Shown: positions 26,241-34,831 of the stretch, piece after piece
Layout of the letters: each line of letters begins with the position of its first letter
How positions within the stretch are numbered: position 1 is the stretch's first letter
NCBI GenBank assembly: GCA_045585955.1
Contig: JAZMZK010000085.1
Coordinates: forward strand, 24,542-88,541
DNA length: 64,000 bases
Direction of reading: 5' to 3'
Source of the DNA: SIG78 sp045585955
Lineage (GTDB): Bacteria > Verrucomicrobiota > Lentisphaeria > Victivallales > Victivallaceae
Made by a program: the position numbers and the translations under genes
The notes under the pieces: model-generated
Database searches by the model: none
Told to the model about the DNA's origin: nothing
Seen by the model: the letters and a program-made list of their open reading frames with translations, nothing else

Positions 26241-27139
26241 AAACCAATTTTTTCCGGGCATTATTCGGCAGCTGTGCCGGGTTGGCAATATTTGACCGCC
26301 TGAAGGAGCAGAGTTTTGCCAGATCGGTTTGTCACTTGTTTTTGATGTCGATAATTTCGGCAGCAATAATTGGTGCTGGAGTTTTTCCGGTTTTGAAAAA
26401 ATCCTTGCACAATTCGCTGGAAATATTGGAGGAAAACTGTCAGGGGATTGTTTGTACCAGAGAACGCATAGAGCCCGGAAAGAACCCGGAAAAATCCCGT
26501 TCATTTGTGCTTCATGGGGCGCTGGCGGTCACTTATCTGCCGGTAAATGCTGCTTTACCGGAAAATTTCCAACAGGAGTGCAAACAGGGCTTGCTGTGGA
26601 GTGCAGACGGCAGATTTTTGCTGTGGAAAAACCCCCATGTCGATAAATTTATTGCCAATCAAATATTTGACCCGCTGGGTACAACAGGCGGTACACCGCT
26701 TTCCGGCAAGAGTGCATTGTTGGAAGAATTAAAAAAAACACCCCGAGTCGTGCTGAAACTGGATGCAGGCGAACAGGAAGTTTTTACTGCCAAAAAGCTG
26801 GAAGCTATGTTTGATTTGGTTGCAGTTATTGGGGTTGCCGGTATGCTTTTGTTCAAAACATTGCTGGAAGTTATTCTGTATATAGGTATGTTTGCGGTGG
26901 TAACGCTTTTAATGAATATGAATCGACCTAACCGGTTGCCATTCAAGCAGATGATCGTGTTGGCTATCTATGCAGGGTTTCCTCCTATGATCATTGGCAG
27001 TGCGGCGGAAGCTTTGCGTTTACCATATTTGAGTTTTAATATGATATATGTATTGGGTATGACCTTTTATCTGATAGTGATTATGAACCGTCTGGAACGG
27101 CTGCGGCAGGAGCAGCAATGGCGGAAAGAAGGTCGGTAA
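26237..27139 (+). CDS. Multi-pass membrane protein, DUF1189-like
   Basis: The protein has 300 residues. One hydrophobic helix lies near residues 30-55, then a soluble domain of about 130 residues, then four hydrophobic segments in the C-terminal third (about residues 195-215, 218-232, 240-265 and 270-290). This layout (one helix, an extracytoplasmic domain, a C-terminal bundle) resembles DUF1189, which has no known function; the assignment is tentative. The start overlaps the def stop (ATGA), so the two are translationally coupled. Confidence 0.55.
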   Translation: MKTNFFRALFGSCAGLAIFDRLKEQSFARSVCHLFLMSIISAAIIGAGVFPVLKKSLHNSLEILEENCQGIVCTRERIEPGKNPEKSRSFVLHGALAVTYLPVNAALPENFQQECKQGLLWSADGRFLLWKNPHVDKFIANQIFDPLGTTGGTPLSGKSALLEELKKTPRVVLKLDAGEQEVFTAKKLEAMFDLVAVIGVAGMLLFKTLLEVILYIGMFAVVTLLMNMNRPNRLPFKQMIVLAIYAGFPPMIIGSAAEALRLPYLSFNMIYVLGMTFYLIVIMNRLERLRQEQQWRKEGR

Positions 27140-27161
27140 ATCGTTGTAAAGGATTAAATAT

Positions 27162-27884
27162 ATGCAGAAAGATGATTTTTGCCGGATCGTGAATTGGTAC
27201 CCCGTATTGGGCGAGCACAGTATGCCCGCAGTTTTTTTGAAGCTTAATGAAAACGATATAAAACTGCTTGCAGATGGGGTCGGTAATGGTGAAGCGGTAA
27301 ATTCGGTAATTGCCCGTTTGAAGAAAGTAATGCGCGGCGGAGCGCTGGATAACTACTTTATTTCCACAGATTTGTGTTCGCCGACTGATACTGAACGCTT
27401 TGAAGCCAAGCGCGGTGCGGTACATTCTGCTGAAAGTGCGTGGTATTTTCTTGCCAACTCCGCTAAAGTCCGGCAGGCAGCAGCAGCTGGCAATGTGGAA
27501 TATCTGGCGATCAAACCTTTTGTGAGGATCGACCGCACCCGGGAGTTCCGGCTCTTTGTAAAAGATGGCGAATTGCGGGCTATGAGTCAGTACAATCTTA
27601 TCCGGCACTTCCGGCGTTTGGAAGGAATCAAAGAAAATTTGTATGGTACTGTCTGCAAATGGTTTGAAGATATAAAAAGCAATTTGCTGCTTAAAGATGT
27701 GGTGATAGATATTTTTCTGGAAAACGATGATAAATCGGTCAAAATAGTTGATTTGAATTGTTGGGGCGAGCCTACCGATCCATTATTGTTGCGGACTTTC
27801 GAGCAGGATTGGGATGCCGTTTCCGGAATTAAATTGATGTTGCCGCCGACCAGAATATCCGGCGATGTGGCGGTTAGTTTTTAA
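27162..27884 (+). CDS. CDC123/D123-like ATP-grasp protein
   Basis: The protein has 240 residues. The second half matches the D123 (cell division cycle 123) pattern: LAIKPFVRI near residue 116, the REFRLFVKDGELRAMSQYN strand pair (128-145), then VVIDIFLENDD and VKIVDLNCWGEPTDPLL (193-209), whose Asp and Asn are the expected Mg-ATP ligands of this ATP-grasp family. In eukaryotes, CDC123 assembles initiation factor eIF2; bacteria lack eIF2 and the role of bacterial homologues is unknown. It lies between a membrane protein and waaA, with an AAAGGA ribosome binding site. Confidence 0.7.
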   Translation: MQKDDFCRIVNWYPVLGEHSMPAVFLKLNENDIKLLADGVGNGEAVNSVIARLKKVMRGGALDNYFISTDLCSPTDTERFEAKRGAVHSAESAWYFLANSAKVRQAAAAGNVEYLAIKPFVRIDRTREFRLFVKDGELRAMSQYNLIRHFRRLEGIKENLYGTVCKWFEDIKSNLLLKDVVIDIFLENDDKSVKIVDLNCWGEPTDPLLLRTFEQDWDAVSGIKLMLPPTRISGDVAVSF

Positions 27885-27906
27885 CATTTGATTTGGAGTT
27901 GCTCTA

Positions 27907-29190
27907 ATGAAAATATTGCTGTTTTTTTACAATTTGGTTTTGCCGCTGGGGTTTATCTTTTTTGTGCCGGGATTGCTTTGGAAACTTTGGCGCAGACCCG
28001 GATGGAAAAAGACTTTCGGTGAACGCTTTGGCTGTTATAAAAAAGAGCGGAAAATCGAGCTTGCAGCATATAAAAACGGTATTTGGATACATGCGGTAAG
28101 CGTGGGCGAAAGCGTTATAGCTTTGGCTTTGAGCAAAAAATTACGCAATCAATACCCCAATTTGCCTATTGTTATTTCCACAGGAACCACCACCGGTCAG
28201 GAATTGGTTCGCAAACAGCTGCCGGAGGGGGCTGCTGCCATATTCTGCCCCATGGATTTTCTCTGGATGGTGAAAAAAGTTTTGCGGATGCTTGAGCCGG
28301 AAATGCTGGTGATTTTTGAAACGGAGATTTGGCCCAATCTGATAGTTCAGGCCAAAAAACAGGGCGTAAAAACAGCGTTGGTCAATGCCCGGCTTTCGGA
28401 TCATTCGGCAAAAGGATACAATCGATTCAAATTTTTCTTTGCGCCGCTGTTGGCGAAGTTTGATGTTATTGCAGCTCAAAGTCAGGGCGATAAGGAGCGT
28501 TTTCTGCAAGTGTCGCCCCATGCCAATGTGCAGAATTGCGGCAATTTGAAGTTTGATCAAAGTGTTCCGGATAATTTGCAAGCCGCGGATTTGGCTGAAT
28601 ACTTTGGTGAGGGCGAATATAAAGTCATTCTGGGCGCCAGCACGCACCCCGGCGAAGAAGCAGTGATCGGTACAAGCTTCAAAGAGCTTTATCAAGCTAA
28701 CGATAAGCTCCGGCTGGTGCTGATCCCCCGTCATGCTGAACGAGGCGAAGAAGTTATGCAAGCTATGGCAAAGCTGGAAATCGGTACTGCCCGCCGCAGT
28801 AATGGCGATAAAGTCGGAGAAAAAATCCTCTGTCTGCTGGCAGATACCACCGGCGAGATGCTTAAATTTATGAAAGCAGCCGACATCGTGATCATGGGTA
28901 AAAGCCTTGCCGGGCACGATGAGGGGCATAACCTTATTGAACCGGCTTTGCTGAAAAAAGCTATTATTACGGGGAGCGTGTTGCGTAATTTCCGCTTTTT
29001 AATGCAGGTGCTTACCGGCAAAAATGCCATTAAAACAGTTTCTGCCGATAGCGAATTAACTGGCGTTTTAGCTGAATTGCTCAATAATGACGATTTGCGT
29101 AACGAACTTGGCAATAAGGCGTTTGCGGCAATTTCCGAACACTCCGGAGCTACTGAAAAAACTTTGTCGGCTTTGAGCAAACTTATTTGA
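27907..29190 (+). CDS. waaA: 3-deoxy-D-manno-octulosonic acid (Kdo) transferase
   Basis: The protein has 427 residues. An N-terminal membrane anchor (LFFYNLVLPLGFIFFVPGLLW) precedes a GT-B glycosyltransferase fold. Conserved family segments are WIHAVSVGES near residue 60, VISTGTTTGQEL, FETEIWPNL near residue 140, NARLSDHSAKGY, and in the second domain LIPRHAERGEEV and GGHNLIEPA-like DEGHNLIEPALL. It attaches Kdo to lipid A precursor, which indicates an LPS-type outer membrane. It overlaps hrpB by one base (TGATG). Confidence 0.93.
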   Translation: MKILLFFYNLVLPLGFIFFVPGLLWKLWRRPGWKKTFGERFGCYKKERKIELAAYKNGIWIHAVSVGESVIALALSKKLRNQYPNLPIVISTGTTTGQELVRKQLPEGAAAIFCPMDFLWMVKKVLRMLEPEMLVIFETEIWPNLIVQAKKQGVKTALVNARLSDHSAKGYNRFKFFFAPLLAKFDVIAAQSQGDKERFLQVSPHANVQNCGNLKFDQSVPDNLQAADLAEYFGEGEYKVILGASTHPGEEAVIGTSFKELYQANDKLRLVLIPRHAERGEEVMQAMAKLEIGTARRSNGDKVGEKILCLLADTTGEMLKFMKAADIVIMGKSLAGHDEGHNLIEPALLKKAIITGSVLRNFRFLMQVLTGKNAIKTVSADSELTGVLAELLNNDDLRNELGNKAFAAISEHSGATEKTLSALSKLI

Positions 29191-31622
29191 TGAATATACC
29201 CGATCTATCCGTATACCCGGTAACGCAGGTTGCCGATAAAGTTCGTCAGGCTCTTGCGGAACACAAAAAAGCAGTATTAAGTTCGCCTACCGGTTCGGGG
29301 AAAAGTACGGTACTGCCGCTGCTGCTCTTAAACGAACCGTGGTTGGCTGGCCGTAAGATCATTATGCTGGAACCCCGCCGGATCGCCGCTTACGCTGCTG
29401 CCAATCAGTTGTCACACAATCTGGGGTGCGAATTGGGTTCGCTGGTGGGCTACCGCATGCGGCTTGACCGCAAGGTTTCTGCCTCTACCCGGATCGAAGT
29501 TGTTACCGAAGGTATGCTTACAGCACAAATCCAGCATGACCCGCTGCTTGAGGATGTGGGATTGATCATCTTTGACGAATTCCATGAACGCAGTTTACAA
29601 TCCGATTTGGCGTTGGCTTTGGCGTTGGATGCTTGCGAAGCGTTGCGGGATGATTTGCGGATCCTTGCCATGTCGGCAACCATTGACTGCTCTAAAACTT
29701 CTGAACTTCTTGACCACGCTCCGGTTATAGAAAGTTTGGGACGCTCTTACCCGGTGGATATAAACTATTTGCCCCGCCGCACAGATATTACTTTAAGCGA
29801 AAGTGTTGCTAACACTGTTACACAGGCATACCGTGAAAATTCCGGCAGTATTCTGGCTTTTCTGCCGGGGGAAGGGGAGATAAGAACTTGCGAAGAGTTG
29901 CTGAAAAAGCGTATTGTGTCGCCGGATAGCTACATTGTTCCACTGTATGGCAGATTGGATAACGCTTTGCAGCGGAAAGCCATTGAACCGGCTCCGGCGG
30001 GTTGCCGCAAGATCGTTTTGGCTACTGCTATTGCCGAAAGCAGCTTGACCATTGACGGCGTAAATATTGTGGTTGATTGCGGTTTTACCAAACAATCACG
30101 CTATAATGTCAATAATGGCTTGTCCCGGCTGGAAACGGTACCTATTTCGCAAGCCGCCGCCGATCAGCGTTCAGGCCGGGCAGGGCGGACTGCTCCCGGA
30201 GTGGCGTATCGCTTGTGGAGCGAAATAGAGCACAGCAAGCGTGAACTGCTCCGCCCGGGAGAAATAAGTTACAGCGATTTGACCCAGCTGGTGTTGGAGT
30301 TGGCGGCATGGGGGGTAAATGAGCCTGATAAGCTTAAATTCATGGAAAGACCGCCGGAAAGTTCGTGGCAGTCGGCAAAAAAATATTTGCAGAGCATAAA
30401 TGCTCTTGACCGCAATGGTTGTATAACAGCTCATGGTAAAACGATCCATAAGTGTTCGTTGAGTATCCGCACCAGCCATTTGGCGGCAACAGCGATCAAA
30501 CTTAAGATGGCAAAAACCGGCATAAAACTGGCGGCATTGCTGGATGCTGTGGATATGCGGCGTAATTCATACACCAATATAAGTGATATGTTGAGTGTTA
30601 CAGATAGCGACAAAAGGTTTTTTCAAGCTGAACAGCTCGCTTTGCAAGTTGCCCGGCGTTTGAATACTGAATATTGTGATAACGCCCAACTCTCTGTCGG
30701 CGCGTTGCTGGCGATTGCTTTCCCGGAACGGGTGGCACGGCGGCGGGGCAACTTGGGCGAGCTTAAATACCTGCTTGCCAGTGGTAAAGCTGCTGAATTC
30801 CGGGAAATGGTCAATGTTGCCGGTAATGAATTCATTGTGGCTTTAGAGTTGGACGACCGCCCGGAAAATGCTCTTATCCAACTGGCAACCGGCGTGGAAC
30901 TCTGGGAGCTGGAAGAATATTTGCCGGAGCGATTCAAAACGGAAGTCCAGCTGAAAATCGACTCAGCTGAATTGACGATCGAGTGCAACTCTTTGCGTAA
31001 ATTCGGTGCATTGGTATTGAACAAAGTTCGCTGTGTCGCCCCGGAACGCAGCGATCTGGCTCATGCTTTGGCGGAAACAGTTCGCCGCAACGGTTTAAGT
31101 ATGCTGCGTATGCCGGAAAGTGTAAAAAAGCTGCAAAGCAAGTTGGAGTTTATCCATAAATACGGTTGCAGCAACGATTTGCCGCTGTTGAGTGATGAGT
31201 ATATCCTTGAGCATATCGAAGAATTGTTTTACAGCTTTCTGCCGGAAAAGTTCAGCAAAAATATGTTGAAAAATATTGATTGGCACAATGCGGTTTACTC
31301 ACTTCTTGACTATCGGCAGCAGCAGGAACTTGCCCGGCTGCTCCCCGCAACTCTCCGGCTGGAAAATAACCGGGAGTTCAAAGTGGATTATACCACTGAA
31401 CCGCCAATTCTTGCCGGTAAATTACAGCACTTTTTCGGCGTAAGAAAACACCCCGCACTGCTCAATGGCAAAGTCAAACTTACTATAACTTTGTTAAGTC
31501 CGGCCGGGCGCCCGGTGCAGACCACATCCGACATCGGCAACTTTTGGACAGGCTCTTACAAACTTGTCCGCAACGAGCTTAAAGGTCGATACCCCAAGCA
31601 TGACTGGCCGGAAAATCCTTGA
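29190..31622 (+). CDS. hrpB: ATP-dependent RNA helicase HrpB-type
   Basis: The protein has 810 residues. This DEAH-type superfamily 2 helicase has Walker A SPTGSGKST near residue 32, LEPRRIAA, DEFHER (motif II, near residue 129), MSATI (motif III), the second RecA domain with ATAIAESSLTIDGV and QRSGRAGRT (motif VI), and the long C-terminal HrpB-specific region ending in GRYPKHDWPENP. HrpB proteins are non-essential bacterial helicases with an undefined RNA substrate. ATG 29190 overlaps the waaA stop. Confidence 0.93.
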   Translation: MNIPDLSVYPVTQVADKVRQALAEHKKAVLSSPTGSGKSTVLPLLLLNEPWLAGRKIIMLEPRRIAAYAAANQLSHNLGCELGSLVGYRMRLDRKVSASTRIEVVTEGMLTAQIQHDPLLEDVGLIIFDEFHERSLQSDLALALALDACEALRDDLRILAMSATIDCSKTSELLDHAPVIESLGRSYPVDINYLPRRTDITLSESVANTVTQAYRENSGSILAFLPGEGEIRTCEELLKKRIVSPDSYIVPLYGRLDNALQRKAIEPAPAGCRKIVLATAIAESSLTIDGVNIVVDCGFTKQSRYNVNNGLSRLETVPISQAAADQRSGRAGRTAPGVAYRLWSEIEHSKRELLRPGEISYSDLTQLVLELAAWGVNEPDKLKFMERPPESSWQSAKKYLQSINALDRNGCITAHGKTIHKCSLSIRTSHLAATAIKLKMAKTGIKLAALLDAVDMRRNSYTNISDMLSVTDSDKRFFQAEQLALQVARRLNTEYCDNAQLSVGALLAIAFPERVARRRGNLGELKYLLASGKAAEFREMVNVAGNEFIVALELDDRPENALIQLATGVELWELEEYLPERFKTEVQLKIDSAELTIECNSLRKFGALVLNKVRCVAPERSDLAHALAETVRRNGLSMLRMPESVKKLQSKLEFIHKYGCSNDLPLLSDEYILEHIEELFYSFLPEKFSKNMLKNIDWHNAVYSLLDYRQQQELARLLPATLRLENNREFKVDYTTEPPILAGKLQHFFGVRKHPALLNGKVKLTITLLSPAGRPVQTTSDIGNFWTGSYKLVRNELKGRYPKHDWPENP

Positions 31623-31663
31623 AGGTCGATTGTGGGCTGCCGGGCAAACATATTATTTTATTG

Positions 31664-31709
31664 AAAAAAATCCGCCGGATCTGTTGTTTTATTTCCGGCG
31701 GATTTTTTT
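31664..31709. terminator. Bidirectional terminator between hrpB and the GH16 gene
   Basis: AAAATCCGCCGGA / TCCGGCGGATTTT is a perfect 13-bp stem with a 14-nt loop, flanked by an A run and a T run. It serves both converging genes. Confidence 0.93.
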
Positions 31710-31714
31710 ATATT

Positions 31715-34700
31715 TCAGAGTTTTATAAACTCTATAACATTCGGGCACATTTCGTTGCCCCCCAGCGGCATAATGGTCAGTTTGACTTTGCCTGCGGGGA
31801 GGTGGATGTTTTCCAGAACTGTTTCTGTATCGCCCTCTTTGCACTGGAAAGTACCGGCGATTTTATTGTTGACAAACAGCACCAGCTGCATATCGGGGTA
31901 AAAGTTGGTGCCCCGGGTTATATCCCGGACTTTGTTCCGCTTGAGAACAGCTTTGTATTTACCGGCATTTTTTACATCTACTGTATAACGCAGCCAGCTG
32001 CCGTCTTGAACAATATAGACGCGTTTGCGGTTGAACTCTCTGCTGCTTGCGGCATTGAAATTACTCACATTTCTACCGCCTTCATCAAATTCCACAGCTT
32101 TGATGGTGCCGGGGATGACGGCAGCTTTGCTCTTGTAAGGCGTGCTTTCTTTGTCGATGGCAAGAATGTGCATGGGCGGGGTGATGGCGATTTTCCCGGC
32201 GGCATCCTGTGTTGCCAGCTGGAAAGAATGAGCATAGCCATCCAATCGGGGGGCAGCGGTACTTTTGCCTGCTCTGCCCCAGGCACACATATCGTAACGC
32301 TCTTGAGTCAGCGGCAAATCAAAGTTATAGGGAGCCTTGTTTTTATAATCAACCAGATACCCGTTGTCAAAGAGATATACTCCGGTAATGGGGCTTTTGC
32401 TCTTGGCAGCGGGTTTGACATCGGCGGCAAATTTCAGAATCGTACCGGTTTTGACTATATCGTCTGCCGGACGGCTCTTCCACGCCAGTTGGGGCAGGTC
32501 ATCTTGCGGATAAGCGTAAACTCTTACATAATCCACCAGATATTCTTCCACAAAGGGTGCTTTGGCTTTGCCGCCGGAGTTACCGCACTGACCGCTGATG
32601 ATCACCCGGTTGGGCGAGGTGGGGAATGCGTGGTGCATGGCATCGTAAGTCAAGCTCTGCCACGGACTGTGGGAGGCGCTGGATTTGACCAGCTTGCCGT
32701 TGAGGTAGATGGAAACTTCAAAGGGTGTCCACTTGCAGCCGATCACATAAAAGTCATCCAGACTCCCCGGCAGGGTGAAGGTGTAGCCGTAACTCTTGAT
32801 TTTTTTGCCCATAAAGGCATGGTAGTTATTGGCGATCATCCGGTCGGCACGGCGGGTGGCGTAGTCTTCAAACACATCCATTTCGCAGCCGCCGGCAGTG
32901 GTCATGGAGCCGCCGTTGGCAAGCAGCCAGAAAGCAGCCCACCAGCCGGGGTGTTGAGTAAAACGCACTTTGGCTTCAAAATAGCCGAACTGGAACATCT
33001 GACGGCTGCGGATGCCCACAGTGCGTGGGCGTTTTTCGCCGGGTTTCATTTCGCAGCGCAGCCGGAGCAAACCATCTTTCAGCACCAGATATTCCGGTTT
33101 GGCACTTTTTGTCCAGCTGGGGATGAACCACTTGTTGACCAAATCGACTTTCTCGCCATCAAACTCATCGTTCCAAACCATCTTCCAACCGGCTTTCAGC
33201 GGGTCGAATTCCGGGGCAATATCAAGTTTGAACGGTACATTGCTGCTTTTGGTTTCCGGAGAAGCAAAGCCGAAAAAGTAATTGTCAATGGTAAGTTTGG
33301 AGTCTTTGCCAATGCTACTGATGGCGAATTTGAGCTGGCTTTTTTCTTTGACCGGAATATTGGCTGTCATGGATCTGACTTTGCTGTCGCCCAAACTGGT
33401 CAGTGTGCAGTTCACTGCATCGCTTTTGCTTGCCACGATCAAATCTCCGGGCAATGCAGTGGCGGGTAGAGCGATACTTTTGAGAATTTTATTGTTGTAA
33501 CAAAGAGCCAGCTGCCAGTTTTTGCCGTCGGGAGTGAGAACAGCTGCGGTATTGCCCAGTTTGAATTCAGCTTTTTTGCCTTTGAAAGTCTGCACTCTGA
33601 CTCCGGCTGCCAGATAAATATCGCTACCCGCGGGAGGAAGATTGCCGGTTTGTTTGCTTAAAGTGACAGTCCCGGCAGAATAAACTGCCTGATTGGATTT
33701 GGTCAGCCAGCCGGGGGAAACTATGTCGTTGATGATAACGGGGCTGCTGGGGCGGTCGGCAGAGCTTTCGTAATCATCTTTTTCCAGCGTGCGGGTGATC
33801 GCCATAGAGCTGGCAAGTCCACGCAGGTCGTTGGCTCCGCCAATACAGAGATGTGCATTTTTGCCGCTGCCGCTTTGGAACTTGACCGCCAGAATGTTTT
33901 TACCTTTTTTTAATGGAACCGTTACCAGATAGTTGTTGAAGTGCGGCGGATTGCCCACAGCGTTGCCGCTTTTAAGCGTATCCAGCACCTTTTTGCCGTT
34001 GACATAGAAGGCAAAAAAGTAATCAGCACCTACGCCGAAAGTGTGATTTTCGGCCGCAGATACATTCATTTCTGCAAACGCCCATCCGGTATTGCGCAGT
34101 TGGCGTTTGGGGAAAAATCCGGAAAAATCCAGCGTGTTCCGCGATCCGGTAATGAGTGAGCGTTGACCGGATACATTGCCGAGTTTTGCGGGCACAGCAT
34201 TAGTTTTTACAGCCAGATCCGCTGCGACCGGGGCAAAGAGCTGCCACTCCCGGGGGAAGGGGGCAGAACCGGCAATGTCGCTTACATCGCTGCTTATAGC
34301 GATATTGCGGACAAAAAGCTCCGAACCTTTAGCTCCAGAAAGGGTAATGGTGATTTTTTTGGTTTCGCCTTTGGAGTTATTGATTACTTTGATTTTCAGC
34401 AGAACTTTTTTCCAATCCGGGGATAACGTAAAAAATCCGCCCTTATTGGTCTGCCCCCGGTGATTACCCTTGGCATCCCGCAGCTGCAACCCAAAAGATC
34501 CGGTGCCTTTGCCTTTTACTTCGGCTGAAATAACTATCTCATCACCGGCAGCAGCTTCAAAGTAACGGTTGCAGTGCAAACCGAACCCGCTTTTGCCTTT
34601 AACATTAAATACATGCAGCACTTTGCCGCTTTTTTCTGTAAGCAGTTCCCACTGGGCAAGTGGCTGATAACCTTTCCAGGTATTGAGTTTCCAGTAGGAT

Positions 34701-34813
34701 GGCAATCCGGTTTTTTTCTCAACTTTAGCAAAAGAACCGTTGACATCCAAGGTTGCCCCCGGACAGAAAGACAGGGCCAATGCTGCACACAATGCTGATA
34801 AAAGTTTTTTCAT
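31715..34813 (-). CDS. Secreted multi-domain glycoside hydrolase family 16 enzyme
   Basis: The protein has 1032 residues with a signal peptide (LLSALCAALALSFCPGA). Several beta-sandwich, carbohydrate-binding-like domains come first (CBM4/9-like at about 22-180, jelly roll with YFFAFYVNGKKVL at about 200-330). They are followed by a GH16 catalytic domain at about 555-775 starting WKMVWNDEFDGEKVD and carrying the GH16 signature EMDVFED (two catalytic Glu around the Asp) with WWAAFWLL before it. The C-terminus is a CBM6-like sandwich (SWLRYTVDVKNAGKYKAVLK). GH16 enzymes cut beta-glucans, laminarin, agar or carrageenan; the substrate cannot be told here. It starts 18 nt behind the 1154-aa gene, forming a two-gene operon. 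Confidence 0.88.
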   Translation of the reverse strand: MKKLLSALCAALALSFCPGATLDVNGSFAKVEKKTGLPSYWKLNTWKGYQPLAQWELLTEKSGKVLHVFNVKGKSGFGLHCNRYFEAAAGDEIVISAEVKGKGTGSFGLQLRDAKGNHRGQTNKGGFFTLSPDWKKVLLKIKVINNSKGETKKITITLSGAKGSELFVRNIAISSDVSDIAGSAPFPREWQLFAPVAADLAVKTNAVPAKLGNVSGQRSLITGSRNTLDFSGFFPKRQLRNTGWAFAEMNVSAAENHTFGVGADYFFAFYVNGKKVLDTLKSGNAVGNPPHFNNYLVTVPLKKGKNILAVKFQSGSGKNAHLCIGGANDLRGLASSMAITRTLEKDDYESSADRPSSPVIINDIVSPGWLTKSNQAVYSAGTVTLSKQTGNLPPAGSDIYLAAGVRVQTFKGKKAEFKLGNTAAVLTPDGKNWQLALCYNNKILKSIALPATALPGDLIVASKSDAVNCTLTSLGDSKVRSMTANIPVKEKSQLKFAISSIGKDSKLTIDNYFFGFASPETKSSNVPFKLDIAPEFDPLKAGWKMVWNDEFDGEKVDLVNKWFIPSWTKSAKPEYLVLKDGLLRLRCEMKPGEKRPRTVGIRSRQMFQFGYFEAKVRFTQHPGWWAAFWLLANGGSMTTAGGCEMDVFEDYATRRADRMIANNYHAFMGKKIKSYGYTFTLPGSLDDFYVIGCKWTPFEVSIYLNGKLVKSSASHSPWQSLTYDAMHHAFPTSPNRVIISGQCGNSGGKAKAPFVEEYLVDYVRVYAYPQDDLPQLAWKSRPADDIVKTGTILKFAADVKPAAKSKSPITGVYLFDNGYLVDYKNKAPYNFDLPLTQERYDMCAWGRAGKSTAAPRLDGYAHSFQLATQDAAGKIAITPPMHILAIDKESTPYKSKAAVIPGTIKAVEFDEGGRNVSNFNAASSREFNRKRVYIVQDGSWLRYTVDVKNAGKYKAVLKRNKVRDITRGTNFYPDMQLVLFVNNKIAGTFQCKEGDTETVLENIHLPAGKVKLTIMPLGGNEMCPNVIEFIKL

Positions 34814-34831
34814 AACCTCTCCTTGATTTGA

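Noticed and set aside
31619..33469. A 616-codon + strand open frame overlapping the hrpB stop and the GH16 gene
   Set aside because: It runs through the bidirectional terminator and opposite the GH16 catalytic region. It has no domain pattern.
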